Of a stretch of 35,914 nucleotides of DNA, positions 16,269 through 25,114 are shown piece after piece. Origin of the DNA: Clostridiaceae bacterium (lineage in GTDB: Bacteria > Bacillota > Clostridia > Acetivibrionales > DTU013); contig JAAYBT010000267.1 in assembly GCA_012730015.1 (NCBI GenBank), positions 1 through 35,914 on the forward strand, read 5' to 3'. The translations under genes were made by a program, and so were the position numbers. Under the pieces are notes generated by a model, which searched no databases, was not told the DNA's origin, and saw nothing but the letters and a program-made list of their open reading frames with translations. Position 1 is the stretch's first letter; every line of letters starts with the position of its first letter.

Positions 16269-17513
16269 ATGAAAGCAGAAATACTCGCTGTGGGAACGGA
16301 ACTTCTTATGGGCCAAATTGCAAATACCAATGCACAATACATATCATCAAGACTTCCTGATGTTGGTGTAGGCGTATATTATCATGATGTGGTGGGAGAT
16401 AACCCGGAGAGGCTAAAGCAAGCCCTAGCGCTTGCCATATCTCGCTCGGATGTTATTATCCTGACAGGTGGCCTTGGCCCCACACAGGATGACCTGACAA
16501 AGGAGACAGTTTCTGCTGCTGTAGACAGGAAGCTGGTTTTGGATCAGGAGACCTACAACAATATAAAGCAATTCTTTCAGAAGAGAGAAAAACCTATGAC
16601 CCAAAATAATATGAAACAGGCCTATCTACCCGAGGGAAGTCTTGTTATTAGAAACAAAAATGGGACGGCACCTGGCTGCATCATTGAACAAGATGGAAAG
16701 GTAATTATTATGCTTCCTGGTCCTCCGTCCGAGATGAAGCCAATGTTTGATGAAACCGTCATGCCTTACTTTGCTGCCAAATCTGAGTTTAGACTGGAAT
16801 CAAGGTTCTTAAACATATTTGGCATAGGAGAATCAGCTGTTGAGGATGCGCTAATTGATCTTATAGCTTCTCAAACCAACCCTACTATTGCACCTTATGC
16901 CAAAGATGGGGAGGTTGCATTGAGAATTACCGCAAGGTATCCTAAGCATGGCAATGACGAAGATTTAATAACGCCTGTTGAGAATGAGATACGTAACAGA
17001 TTAGGGCAGTCAGTATATAGCAATGATAACAGAAGCCTTGTTGAGGTTGCCTCAAAGCTGCTATTGGAAAGTGGGATGACTTTAGCATTGGCTGAGTCTT
17101 GTACAGGAGGGCTTTTAGCTTCAAAGCTGACGGATATACCGGGAATTTCAGCTGTTTTTGACAGGTCTATCGTCACCTACAGTAATCGTTCAAAGGTCGA
17201 GGAGCTTGGAGTAAGTCAGCAAACGCTTGATTTATATGGAGCTGTTAGCGAACAAACAGCCCGGGAAATGGCTGAAGGTATCAGGAAAGCTTCAAATACA
17301 GATATTGGGATATCGATAACTGGCATTGCCGGCCCTGCTGGTGCTACAGCGGAAAAGCCTGTTGGGCTGGTATACACAGCACTGTCGGATTGTAATGGTA
17401 CTGATGTAAAAAGGTTGGATTTGTGGGGAAATAGGAACAGAATAAGGTATACAGCCTGTCTTCACGTGTTTGATATACTAAGAAGATACCTGCTTGCTCG
17501 TGGTAAAGAATGA
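16269..17513 (+). CDS. cinA: CinA-family nicotinamide mononucleotide deamidase/competence protein
   Basis: 414-residue two-domain protein. The N-terminal molybdopterin-binding-like (COG1058) domain begins [17 protein letters not shown] and contains [14 protein letters not shown]. The C-terminal NMN amidohydrolase (PncC) domain contains [21 protein letters not shown] and [18 protein letters not shown]. The family recycles NMN in pyridine nucleotide salvage and is often called competence/damage-inducible CinA. The ATG at 16269 gives the family-typical N terminus, with GGGAG at 16253-16257; an ATG at 16251 adds six unconserved residues. It sits two genes upstream of recA, with murJ between; in many Firmicutes cinA lies directly before recA. 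Confidence 0.93.
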   Translation: MKAEILAVGTELLMGQIANTNAQYISSRLPDVGVGVYYHDVVGDNPERLKQALALAISRSDVIILTGGLGPTQDDLTKETVSAAVDRKLVLDQETYNNIKQFFQKREKPMTQNNMKQAYLPEGSLVIRNKNGTAPGCIIEQDGKVIIMLPGPPSEMKPMFDETVMPYFAAKSEFRLESRFLNIFGIGESAVEDALIDLIASQTNPTIAPYAKDGEVALRITARYPKHGNDEDLITPVENEIRNRLGQSVYSNDNRSLVEVASKLLLESGMTLALAESCTGGLLASKLTDIPGISAVFDRSIVTYSNRSKVEELGVSQQTLDLYGAVSEQTAREMAEGIRKASNTDIGISITGIAGPAGATAEKPVGLVYTALSDCNGTDVKRLDLWGNRNRIRYTACLHVFDILRRYLLARGKE

Positions 17514-17537
17514 TAATTAGCTTGGGAGGATATTGAT

Positions 17538-19118
17538 TTGACAAATTCAAAAAATGCCAGTGTCTCATCTGCGGCGATTATTGTCATGTCTTCCCTGATT
17601 TTGAGCAGAGTAACCGGCTTCCTCAGAGAAACAATGCTTTCATGGAAGGTTGGACTTAACTGGGTTCACGATGCTTATGTGGCTGCCTTTACAGTGCCGG
17701 ATGTGATTTATACACTCTTGGTCAGTGGTATGATATCCGCAGCTTTGGTGCCTTTTCTTTCAGGCAAGTTGGAGAGAGGAGAGGAGAAGGAGGGCTGGGG
17801 AGCAGTAAGCTCATTTCTAAATGTGCTTACTGCCGGAACAATTTTTTTGTCTGTACTTGGTATTATATTCTCCGAACAGGTTATTCCATTTGTTGCACCC
17901 GGGTTTGCTGAACAAAGCCAAAGCACACAGGAGCTAGCGATTAAATTGGCAAGGATACTTTTCCCCTCAGTATTGTTTATAATGCTTGCAGGGGTATGCA
18001 ATGGGGTGTTGAATTCCTATAAAAAGTTCGCTGCCGCCGCATACGGGCCTTCTATATACAATGCTGCATGTGCTCTGAGCATATATCTTTTTGCAGATGC
18101 AGACCCTGAAAGCATGATCAAGGCAGCCTTCGGAGTGAGTGCCAGTGCTCTGATATATTTCTTGGTGCAGCTTGCATTTGCATTTAATAAATTCAAATTT
18201 TACAGACCCCTGATAAATTTTGTAGACAAGGGCTTTCAAAGACTTTTTAATCAAGCTGTGCCATCCTTGTTGTCCTCTTCTGTAGCACAGTTCAATGTAG
18301 TTGTTTCTACTGCGTTTGTCAGCCTTTCAGCTGTTGAGGGTAGTCTTGCTGCATTTAGGAATGCCAACACTCTATGGCAGCTACCTTATGGCATTTTTGC
18401 AGTTGGAATAGGAACAGCTGTATTGCCCGCATTATCCGGGAAATATGCAACCGGCGAGAATAAGGAATACAGAAGTCTACTTACAAGATCCCTCACTTCA
18501 GTCCTATTTTGGGCTCTACCGTCGGCCGCCGGTTTTATCATGCTTCGAGAGCCTCTTGTTCGTGCAGTGTTTTATTGGGGCGGGAAGTTTACGCAGAGTG
18601 ATGTTTCTTCAGTAGCATCTATCTTGGCCCTGTTTTCAGCATCGATTGTATCGCAGTCTGCTGTAGCAATACTAAACCGAGCTTTTTATGCAATTCAGGA
18701 CACAAAGACACCCTTGTTGATTGGTTTGTGCACGGCGGTTATCAACCTCTTACTGGGTATGGTCTTTTACCTGTTCACCGATCTTGGGGCTTCGGGGATG
18801 GCCCTTTCCTATTCTATTATTAGTACTATTAATGCTGTCATGTTATTAGTGGTGCTGAAGAAAAAAACCAATGGAATTCATATGGAAAAGGTGATAAGCT
18901 TTTTTGTGAGAGCCATACCTGCTACACTTATAATGTGTATTTTTCTGGCGGTTTTTGAAATAATGCCGGTGAGCCTTGCTAAAAAGGGATTACAGCTTTT
19001 GTATCTTGCCGTAGAAATGTTAATCGCTGCCGTAATATACACAGGCATTATGCTTCTTATGAAGGCTGATGATGCAGTATATATGAAGAATTTGATAAAA
19101 CAGCGCCTTAATGTGTAA
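17538..19118 (+). CDS. murJ: Lipid II flippase MurJ
   Basis: Integral membrane protein of 526 residues of the MviN/MurJ group (MOP exporter superfamily) with about 14 hydrophobic segments. It moves lipid II across the cytoplasmic membrane for peptidoglycan synthesis. Visible features are SSLILSRVTGFLRETMLSW in the first helix, PDVIYTLLVSGMISAALVP, and NTLWQLPYGIFAVGIGTAVLP in the middle. The start is TTG at 17538 with GGGAGG 8 bases upstream. It begins 24 bp after cinA, probably co-transcribed, and ends just before the recA promoter. Its place between cinA and recA is uncommon. Confidence 0.92.
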   Translation: MTNSKNASVSSAAIIVMSSLILSRVTGFLRETMLSWKVGLNWVHDAYVAAFTVPDVIYTLLVSGMISAALVPFLSGKLERGEEKEGWGAVSSFLNVLTAGTIFLSVLGIIFSEQVIPFVAPGFAEQSQSTQELAIKLARILFPSVLFIMLAGVCNGVLNSYKKFAAAAYGPSIYNAACALSIYLFADADPESMIKAAFGVSASALIYFLVQLAFAFNKFKFYRPLINFVDKGFQRLFNQAVPSLLSSSVAQFNVVVSTAFVSLSAVEGSLAAFRNANTLWQLPYGIFAVGIGTAVLPALSGKYATGENKEYRSLLTRSLTSVLFWALPSAAGFIMLREPLVRAVFYWGGKFTQSDVSSVASILALFSASIVSQSAVAILNRAFYAIQDTKTPLLIGLCTAVINLLLGMVFYLFTDLGASGMALSYSIISTINAVMLLVVLKKKTNGIHMEKVISFFVRAIPATLIMCIFLAVFEIMPVSLAKKGLQLLYLAVEMLIAAVIYTGIMLLMKADDAVYMKNLIKQRLNV

Positions 19119-19136
19119 AAATATGGAATTTTATTG

Positions 19137-19165
19137 TTGACTGTTTCATTTAAATGATATATAAT
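19137..19165 (+). promoter_or_regulatory. Promoter of recA
   Basis: TTGACT, a 17-bp spacer, then a perfect TATAAT, 50 bp before the recA start. It is a strong sigma-A match, with a LexA-type box directly downstream. Confidence 0.8.
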
Positions 19166-19171
19166 TTGTAA

Positions 19172-19185
19172 AGAACAAACGTTCG
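19172..19185 (+). promoter_or_regulatory. SOS (LexA) box of recA
   Basis: AGAACAAACGTTCG matches 13 of 14 positions of the Firmicute consensus CGAACRNRYGTTCG. It begins 6 bp after the -10 hexamer, so bound LexA would cover the transcription start. Confidence 0.85.
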
Positions 19186-19215
19186 TTAATAAACCGTTAA
19201 GGAGGGCTGAATATA

Positions 19216-20301
19216 ATGGTGGAAAAGAAAAAAGCGCTGGAAATGGCAATGGGGCAGATTGAAAAGCAGTTTGGAAAAGGTGCGGTTATGCGCCTTGGTG
19301 AAAACACTCACATGAATGTTGAGACAATCAAGACGGGAGCCATAGGGCTTGATATCGCTCTAGGTGTGGGTGGTGTGCCCAGGGGACGAGTTGTTGAGAT
19401 TTTTGGACCGGAGTCTTCAGGTAAGACTACAGTAGCCTTACATATAGTTGCTGAAGCACAGAAAGCAGGAGGCGATGCAGCTTTTATTGATGCGGAGCAT
19501 TCTCTTGATCCAAACTATGCCAAAAATCTTGGCGTAGATATCGATAACCTGATTGTTTCACAGCCCGATACAGGGGAGCAGGCCCTTGAAATAGCAGAGG
19601 CACTTGTGCGCAGCGGTGCTATTGATATTATTGTCATTGACTCTGTTGCAGCCCTTGTTCCAAAGGCCGAGATAGACGGCGAGATGGGTGATTCCCACAT
19701 GGGACTTCAGGCTAGGTTGATGTCTCAGGCACTGAGGAAGCTTTCTGGCGTCATTAGCAAATCTAAAACTACTGCAATATTCATTAACCAGTTAAGAGAG
19801 AAGGTCGGCATCATCTTTGGCAATCCTGAAACTACACCGGGTGGAAGAGCTCTGAAGTTTTATGCTACGGTAAGGCTTGATGTTCGCAGGATAGAATCCA
19901 TTAAGCAGGGTACCGAGATTATTGGTAACAGAACCAGAGTCAAAGTTGTGAAGAACAAAGTTGCGCCGCCCTTTAGAGAGGCAGAATTTGATATCGTTTA
20001 TGGTAAAGGTATCTCTAAGGAAGGAAGCATACTGGATGTGGCCACAAATCTTGATATCGTAAACAAAAGCGGCTCGTGGTTTTCATATAATGATCAACGA
20101 ATTGGCCAGGGAAGAGAAAATGTGAAGCAGTTTCTGATGGATAACCCTGACATATGTAAAGATGTCGAACAGAAAATTCGCGAGCATTACAGTCAGACTC
20201 TGACATCTGAAAATGCAGGTAAAGAGATTGACCTTGATAGTGATTATGAAGATGAGATGGAGATTGGTACTATATCAGAGTCTAAGTCAAAGTCAAAGTA
20301 A
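19216..20301 (+). CDS. recA: Recombinase RecA
   Basis: DNA strand-exchange protein and LexA co-protease, 361 residues, close to the family norm of about 350. Walker A is GPESSGKT at residues 64-71. The Walker B region is [16 protein letters not shown], loop L1 follows in [19 protein letters not shown], and L2 in [26 protein letters not shown]. The C terminus is acidic, then ends in a short SKSKSK tail. AGGAGG lies 9 bases before the ATG. Expression should rise on DNA damage through the SOS box upstream. recX follows with its own weak promoter. Confidence 0.99.
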   Translation: MVEKKKALEMAMGQIEKQFGKGAVMRLGENTHMNVETIKTGAIGLDIALGVGGVPRGRVVEIFGPESSGKTTVALHIVAEAQKAGGDAAFIDAEHSLDPNYAKNLGVDIDNLIVSQPDTGEQALEIAEALVRSGAIDIIVIDSVAALVPKAEIDGEMGDSHMGLQARLMSQALRKLSGVISKSKTTAIFINQLREKVGIIFGNPETTPGGRALKFYATVRLDVRRIESIKQGTEIIGNRTRVKVVKNKVAPPFREAEFDIVYGKGISKEGSILDVATNLDIVNKSGSWFSYNDQRIGQGRENVKQFLMDNPDICKDVEQKIREHYSQTLTSENAGKEIDLDSDYEDEMEIGTISESKSKSK

Positions 20302-20322
20302 TTAGTATTGACACAGTAGTCA

Positions 20323-20351
20323 TTGCTTGACAGACGGTGGTAAAATATAAT
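20323..20351 (+). promoter_or_regulatory. Possible promoter of recX
   Basis: TTGCTT, a 17-bp spacer, then a perfect TATAAT, about 45 bp before recX. The better-looking TTGACA strings at 20309 and 20328 have no -10 at usable spacing. Confidence 0.4.
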
Positions 20352-20395
20352 CAGGGCTTTTACCAATCAGGACAGTGAGAGGGAGATGGTGAGGC

Positions 20396-21073
20396 GTGGA
20401 GATCACTTCGATAGAGAAAAATAGAAAAAACAATAGATTGTCTGTCTATATCGATGAGAGATTTGCTTTCACTATCTCCGAAGAAGATTATTTGTCGCTG
20501 AATCTATATGAAAAGAAGGAGCTCACAGTTGAGACCGTCAGCTATATTAAGAATACGCTGAATTTTCGCGAGGCAAAGGCAAAAGCAGTTCGTTATCTTT
20601 CATTGAAGCTCCACACCGAACAGGAGGTTTGGAAGAAGCTTCACGATGATGGCTACGAACAGGAATGTATAGAAAAGGTTATCAGTGAGTTGAAGGCTAT
20701 AGGATATATTAATAACAAGCTTTATGCTCAGAAGTACGTTTTTGACAGAAGCAAGCTTAAGCCCTTGTCGAAGAAGATGATGAAAAGAGAGCTCAAAGTA
20801 AGAGGCATTAGCGAAGATATTATTGACGAGGTGCTGGACGATTGGAAAGTAGAGGATAATGTTGTTGCAGAGGGTTTATTAAAGAGGAAGTTTGGCAAAT
20901 ATGATTTAGATAATGAAAAGGTGCGAAAAAAGGCCTACATGTTTCTAATGCACAGAGGTTTTTCAGTAAGCACAATAAAAGAGGCGCTACAAAGCATGTC
21001 TTCTAATGCGAATCCGGATACAGACGAAGAGCTATACTACATTGAGGAAAACTACGATCAGAGTGTTGATTGA
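20396..21073 (+). CDS. recX: Regulatory protein RecX
   Basis: 225-residue helical protein that modulates RecA filaments. It shows the three-helix repeats of the family: AKAVRYLSLKLHTEQEVWKKL, the central KPLSKKMMKRELKVRGI, and the final RKKAYMFLMHRGFSVSTIKEAL. The N-terminal 45 residues form a short beta-rich extension (RLSVYIDERFAFTISEEDYL) common in Firmicute RecX. The start is GTG at 20396 with a purine-rich GGGAGATGGTGAGG upstream. It lies 94 bp after recA, its functional partner. Confidence 0.92.
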   Translation: MEITSIEKNRKNNRLSVYIDERFAFTISEEDYLSLNLYEKKELTVETVSYIKNTLNFREAKAKAVRYLSLKLHTEQEVWKKLHDDGYEQECIEKVISELKAIGYINNKLYAQKYVFDRSKLKPLSKKMMKRELKVRGISEDIIDEVLDDWKVEDNVVAEGLLKRKFGKYDLDNEKVRKKAYMFLMHRGFSVSTIKEALQSMSSNANPDTDEELYYIEENYDQSVD

Positions 21074-21136
21074 TTTGTGATAGTGAATCTGATAGCGGAA
21101 TTAAATTAGAATAAGCTTATAGAAAGAAAGTTACCG

Positions 21137-22510
21137 ATGAAGGTAGAACAACAGGGAGAGTTGTATCTATTGGATAAGAAAATTGGAATAGTTTCGTTGG
21201 GTTGCCCAAAGAATCTTGTCGACAGCGAGATTATGCTTGGGCAGCTAAGGGATGAAGGTTATGAAATTGTCCAGGATAGTAATGACGCACAGATCATAAT
21301 CGTTAATACCTGCGGCTTTATTGATAGTGCCAAGCAGGAATCCATCAATACAATTATTGAAATGGCTGCACTGAAGGAGAAAAACTGCGAGAGGCTAATT
21401 GTAGCAGGTTGTCTTGCGCAAAGATATAGAGATATGATACTCGATGAACTGCCTGAGGTTGATGCAGTTATGGGAACAGGCAGCTATGGTGACGTTGCAT
21501 CAGTTATCAAAGAAGCTTATTCTCGCAAGCACTTTTCTACATATTGCGATTTGAGGAATACTTCTTACCTTGATTGTGAACGAGTAATATCCACCGGGAA
21601 TGGATATGCATATCTAAAAGTAGCCGAGGGCTGTAATAACTGCTGCACATATTGTGTTATCCCTTCACTAAGGGGACCGTTCCGAAGCAGAAAAATCGAT
21701 TCGATTATTAATGAAGCTAAAAGGATTGCTGCTCTGGGTATTAAGGAAATTATCCTTGTTGCTCAGGATACAACAAGATATGGAACGGACAATTACGCTA
21801 ATAGAATGCTTGTACAACTGCTACGCGAGCTTAGTAAAATAGATGGCATCCAGTGGATTCGTCTTTTATACTGCTATCCTGAGGAAATAGATGATGAATT
21901 AATTGCGGAAATAGCTCAAAATGATAAGGTATGTAAGTATCTCGATATTCCTATACAGCACGCCAGTGACGCAATACTGAAAGCGATGGGCAGAAGAGGA
22001 AAAAGCAACGAAATAGGCAGTTTATTGCAAAAGCTTCGCAGCACAATACCTGATATAGTCATAAGAACGACGGTGATCGTGGGATTTCCCGGAGAAACGG
22101 AAGATGACTTCCAAATACTATCTGAATTTATTGATAAATACAGGTTTGACAGGCTTGGCGTATTTATGTATTCTAAAGAAGAGGGTACGCCAGCATCGAA
22201 TATGCTGAATCAGGTTCCTGCGAGATTAAAACGGTCCAGGTATGAAAAGCTTATGAGAATACAGCGAAAGATATCAGCTGAGCTGAATTCCGAACGTCTA
22301 GGCAGAACATACAGGGTGTTGGTTGAAGGCGTATCTGAGGATGGTATTTTTTATTATGGCAGAAGCTACGCAGAATCACCTGATATAGATGGTTTGCTAT
22401 ACTTTACCAGTAGTGAGCCTCTTGAAGGAAATCAGTTTGTAAATGTTAAGATACTCGATTGTGATGATTATGACCTGACAGGAGAAGTTAAATATGAATC
22501 TTCCGAATAA
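21137..22510 (+). CDS. rimO: Ribosomal protein S12 methylthiotransferase RimO
   Basis: Radical SAM enzyme that methylthiolates the conserved aspartate of ribosomal protein S12. It has 457 residues from ATG 21137. The N-terminal UPF0004 domain has the cysteines of SLGCPKNLVDSE, NTCGF and AGCLAQRY for the auxiliary cluster. The radical SAM cysteines are C166, C170 and C173 (GCNNCCTYC). A C-terminal TRAM domain ends with DLTGEV. SLGCPKNLVDSE distinguishes RimO from MiaB. The start is uncertain: the ATG has only a weak ribosome site, while TTG at 21170 has GGGAGAG 9 bases upstream and gives the usual short N terminus. It overlaps pgsA by 17 bp. Confidence 0.96.
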   Translation: MKVEQQGELYLLDKKIGIVSLGCPKNLVDSEIMLGQLRDEGYEIVQDSNDAQIIIVNTCGFIDSAKQESINTIIEMAALKEKNCERLIVAGCLAQRYRDMILDELPEVDAVMGTGSYGDVASVIKEAYSRKHFSTYCDLRNTSYLDCERVISTGNGYAYLKVAEGCNNCCTYCVIPSLRGPFRSRKIDSIINEAKRIAALGIKEIILVAQDTTRYGTDNYANRMLVQLLRELSKIDGIQWIRLLYCYPEEIDDELIAEIAQNDKVCKYLDIPIQHASDAILKAMGRRGKSNEIGSLLQKLRSTIPDIVIRTTVIVGFPGETEDDFQILSEFIDKYRFDRLGVFMYSKEEGTPASNMLNQVPARLKRSRYEKLMRIQRKISAELNSERLGRTYRVLVEGVSEDGIFYYGRSYAESPDIDGLLYFTSSEPLEGNQFVNVKILDCDDYDLTGEVKYESSE

Positions 22511-23111
22511 AATTACACTTTCCAGGATACTGGTAGTACCGTTGTTTTTGATTTTTGCGCTACCTATACCTGAAGCAATTGTCGGTGCGGGTATTCTAGA
22601 GTTTATGCAATCACAGATGATTGCATTTAATCAGTTTATAGCTGCGTATGGGAGGTATATAGCTGCAGGCATTTTCTTAATTGCCTCTGCCACAGATGCC
22701 GTAGATGGTCATATAGCCAGGAAAAAAAAGCTCGTTACTCGATTTGGTAAATTTTTGGATCCAATAGCTGACAAGCTCCTTGTTACGGCAGCATTGGTTG
22801 CTCTTGTGCAAAACGGAGATGTCAATGCCTGGGCTGCCATGCTTATTATTTCCAGGGAATTCATTGTGACAGGCTTAAGGCTTGTAGCCGCCGGTGATGG
22901 GATAGTGATTGCAGCCAGTAAGCTTGGTAAGCTGAAAACTGTTTTGCAGGATGTCGCTATTATTGCAGCACTTCTGAATAATTTTCCAATCAGCCTATTT
23001 ACGGACTTTAAGCTTGATGAGTATATGATGCTTGCTGCAGTAATTATAACGTTATATTCTCTATTCGATTATATGAAAAAGAACCAAAGTGTTATAAATA
23101 CAAATATTTAA
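22494..23111 (+). CDS. pgsA: CDP-diacylglycerol--glycerol-3-phosphate 3-phosphatidyltransferase
   Basis: Membrane enzyme of 205 residues that makes phosphatidylglycerol phosphate, the committed step to phosphatidylglycerol. The CDP-alcohol phosphotransferase signature is complete: D68, D71-G72, A75-R76, G85, D89 and D93. Four to six hydrophobic segments surround it. NLPNKITLSRILVVP at the N terminus is typical. An extra stretch of about 15-20 residues around residues 30-52 (EFMQSQMIAFNQFIAAYG) separates helices 1 and 2. Translation is probably coupled to rimO through the 17-bp overlap. A terminator follows at 23171. Confidence 0.95.
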   Translation: MNLPNKITLSRILVVPLFLIFALPIPEAIVGAGILEFMQSQMIAFNQFIAAYGRYIAAGIFLIASATDAVDGHIARKKKLVTRFGKFLDPIADKLLVTAALVALVQNGDVNAWAAMLIISREFIVTGLRLVAAGDGIVIAASKLGKLKTVLQDVAIIAALLNNFPISLFTDFKLDEYMMLAAVIITLYSLFDYMKKNQSVINTNI

Positions 23112-23170
23112 AGACCCCTGCGTAAGTAATTTGAGTGGAGCCCAAGTTAAATAAAGTATTGATTATATTG

Positions 23171-23209
23171 TCCAGTGGATTGCCCTAACAAGCTATTCAC
23201 TGGATTTTT
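23171..23209 (+). terminator. Intrinsic terminator after pgsA
   Basis: TCCAGTGGA (23171-23179) pairs with TTCACTGGA (23196-23204) through 9 bp including one G-U, around a 16-nt loop, followed directly by five T. It ends the rimO-pgsA transcript before the fapR promoter. Confidence 0.75.
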
Positions 23210-23278
23210 ATGATTTGCACACATGTGATGAAGATGTATGCAGCATATCACACACAATAAAAAAGTTTTAGGAAATAG

Positions 23279-23307
23279 TTGCAACTATTCTCATTATGTA
23301 TTATAAT
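23279..23307 (+). promoter_or_regulatory. Promoter of the fapR-plsX-fab operon
   Basis: TTGCAA, a 17-bp spacer, then a perfect TATAAT. Initiation near 23314 leaves a leader of about 60 bases. The FapR box begins 15 bp after the -10. Confidence 0.7.
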
Positions 23308-23321
23308 CTTATCATTAGGGC

Positions 23322-23339
23322 ATAGTACCAGGTAATAAT
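23322..23339 (+). promoter_or_regulatory. FapR operator
   Basis: The sequence ATAGTACCAGGTAATAAT is close to the Bacillus FapR consensus (TTAGTACCNGNTACTAA type) and has the expected palindromic core TAGTACC-A-GGTAATA with one mismatch. It sits about 9 bp downstream of the predicted start site, directly ahead of fapR, so repression would block initiation or early elongation, with release by malonyl-CoA. Confidence 0.75.
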
Positions 23340-23375
23340 TATAGTAAAAAAGTAGATTTAGGCGGTGTAGATAGC

Positions 23376-23951
23376 ATGAGCCGGTCATCCCTTATAAAAA
23401 AAGAAAGGCAGCAAATATTATCTGAGAAGATAAAGCAGGATCCCTTTTTGACAGATGAGGAGCTAGCTGAATTATTTTCAGTAAGTGTACCTACTATTCG
23501 ACTGGATAGGCTTGAGATGGGTGTTCCTGAGCTTAGGGAAAGGATTAGAAATGTTGCCGAGGACAGTTATAGCAAAGTTAAGTCTCTCCAGAGCAGGGAA
23601 ATAGTTGGGGAATTAATTGACATCCATCTGGGACAAAATGCGGTATCCTTGCTGGAGACAGATGAGAGCATGGTGTTTGAAAGGTCCAAAATCGTCAGGG
23701 GACACTTCATTTATTCGCTTGCCGAATCGCTGGCTATTGCAGTTATTGATGCCCATGTTGCATTAGTTGGCGTTGCAAATATAAAATACAAAACACCCGT
23801 GTATGCAGGGTGTAAGCTCATAGCTAAAGCAGAGGTCAGAAAGGTCAAAGGAACCAAATATATTGTATGGGTTAAAATTTATGTGAAGCAGACGGAGGTG
23901 TTTAGAGGGAAATTCATTCTTGTATCACTTGAAAAAGAGTATATTAAATAG
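23376..23951 (+). CDS. fapR: Fatty-acid biosynthesis transcription repressor FapR
   Basis: Malonyl-CoA-responsive repressor of fatty-acid and phospholipid genes, 191 residues, the usual size. The N-terminal DeoR-like helix-turn-helix (about 1-60) contains [20 protein letters not shown] and [16 protein letters not shown] linker helix follows, then a hot-dog effector domain (about 90-185) with [19 protein letters not shown] and [21 protein letters not shown]. It heads the plsX-fabH-fabD-fabG-acpP cluster and lies downstream of a FapR box, so it should repress itself and the whole operon. Only 80 bp separate it from plsX. Confidence 0.95.
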   Translation: MSRSSLIKKERQQILSEKIKQDPFLTDEELAELFSVSVPTIRLDRLEMGVPELRERIRNVAEDSYSKVKSLQSREIVGELIDIHLGQNAVSLLETDESMVFERSKIVRGHFIYSLAESLAIAVIDAHVALVGVANIKYKTPVYAGCKLIAKAEVRKVKGTKYIVWVKIYVKQTEVFRGKFILVSLEKEYIK

Positions 23952-24031
23952 TATTTTATATGTATACACTGTAGCTTTATAAACATTCAGATGCAATTAA
24001 AGGCACAAGTGCTGATATGGGAGTGAGAGAT

Positions 24032-25114
24032 TTGAAGATTTTGGTTGATGCAATGGGCGGCGACAATGCTCCGGAGGCTATCGTAAACGGAAGTATTGAT
24101 GCATTAAAAGCAAATGAGGGTTTTGATATTTCTTTGATTGGTGATGGCGACCAGATTAATAAGATTATTCGTTCTAGAGACTTTAAGAGTGATAGACTTG
24201 AAGTGATACACTCGAAAGAGATTATAACAAATGAGGATGTGCCGACTCGTGCAATAAGAAAGAAGAAGAATTCTTCAATGGTTGTTGGATTTAATATGCT
24301 GAAGGAAAACAATGGCGATGTATTCGTATCAGCAGGAAATACAGGGGCTCTTCTTACAGGCGCACTTTTGTTGCTGGGAAGACTAAAAGGCGTAGACAGA
24401 CCGGCGCTGGGTGCTATGATTCCGACGAAGGCAGGCAAATGCTTACTTATAGATGCGGGCTTAAATACAACCTGTAAACCAATAAATTATTCACAGTTTG
24501 CTTTGTTTGGATCTTTATATATAAAGGCAATGTACAATAAGGAAAACCCAAAAGTAGGTCTTGTTAATATGGGCACCGAAGCCAAAAAGGGAACGGAGAT
24601 ACTAAAGCAAGCCTATGATTTGTTAAAGAAAATGGACTTGAATTTTGTTGGAAATATAGAAGGTAAGGATATTCCGCTGGGAAAGGTTGATGTTGCTGTT
24701 TGTGACGGTTATGTAGGGAATGTAGTTCTAAAGTTCCTTGAAGGAACAGGATCGTTTTTCACCGGCGTTATGAAGGGAATTTTCACAAAAAACATATTTT
24801 CTAAGATATCTACAGTTTTTTTAATGAATGATATGAAGGCCTTTAAAAAGATGATAGACCCATCGGAGGATGGAGGAGCACCTATACTTGGCGTAAATGG
24901 CCTTGTTGTTAAGAGTCATGGCAATTCCAATGCCAAGGCAATAAAGAATGTAATTATTAAAGCCTACAATCTAGCAAAAAGCTCTGCTTTTGAGCAAATT
25001 AAGGACAGCGTTGAGAAGATGGAGGTTAGCACCAATGTTGAAAAAAAGAAGCGAAAGCGTTGGTATATTAGGAATAGGAAGCTACGTACCAGAGAGGATA
25101 CTGACGAATTCTGA
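24032..25114 (+). CDS. plsX: Phosphate acyltransferase PlsX with overprinted basic tail
   Basis: Converts acyl-ACP to acyl-phosphate, feeding PlsY in phospholipid synthesis. It is a peripheral membrane enzyme. TTG at 24032 is taken as start: GGGAG at 24019-24023 lies 8 bases upstream and the protein opens with the family-typical KILVDAMGGDNAP. ATG 24017 is in frame but has no ribosome site. It has 360 residues against about 333 in B. subtilis. Family pieces: FVSAGNTGALLTGA, LIDAGLNTTCKP, LVNMGTEAKKGT, CDGYVGNVVLKFLEG, GLVVKSHGNSNAKAIKN. The surplus is a C-terminal tail of about 26 residues, very basic (EKKKRKRWYIRNRKLRTR), encoded wholly inside the start of fabH in another frame. Confidence 0.95.
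   Translation: MKILVDAMGGDNAPEAIVNGSIDALKANEGFDISLIGDGDQINKIIRSRDFKSDRLEVIHSKEIITNEDVPTRAIRKKKNSSMVVGFNMLKENNGDVFVSAGNTGALLTGALLLLGRLKGVDRPALGAMIPTKAGKCLLIDAGLNTTCKPINYSQFALFGSLYIKAMYNKENPKVGLVNMGTEAKKGTEILKQAYDLLKKMDLNFVGNIEGKDIPLGKVDVAVCDGYVGNVVLKFLEGTGSFFTGVMKGIFTKNIFSKISTVFLMNDMKAFKKMIDPSEDGGAPILGVNGLVVKSHGNSNAKAIKNVIIKAYNLAKSSAFEQIKDSVEKMEVSTNVEKKKRKRWYIRNRKLRTREDTDEF

Noticed and set aside
20309-20333. TTGACA strings before recX as -35 elements
   Set aside because: No -10 hexamer lies 16-18 bp downstream of either string. The TTGCTT-N17-TATAAT pair fits better.
25060-25114. Frameshift explaining the plsX/fabH overlap
   Set aside because: Both frames are clean and fabH is intact, so no frame repair is needed. 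A lost plsX stop is simpler, though a base error cannot be excluded from sequence alone.
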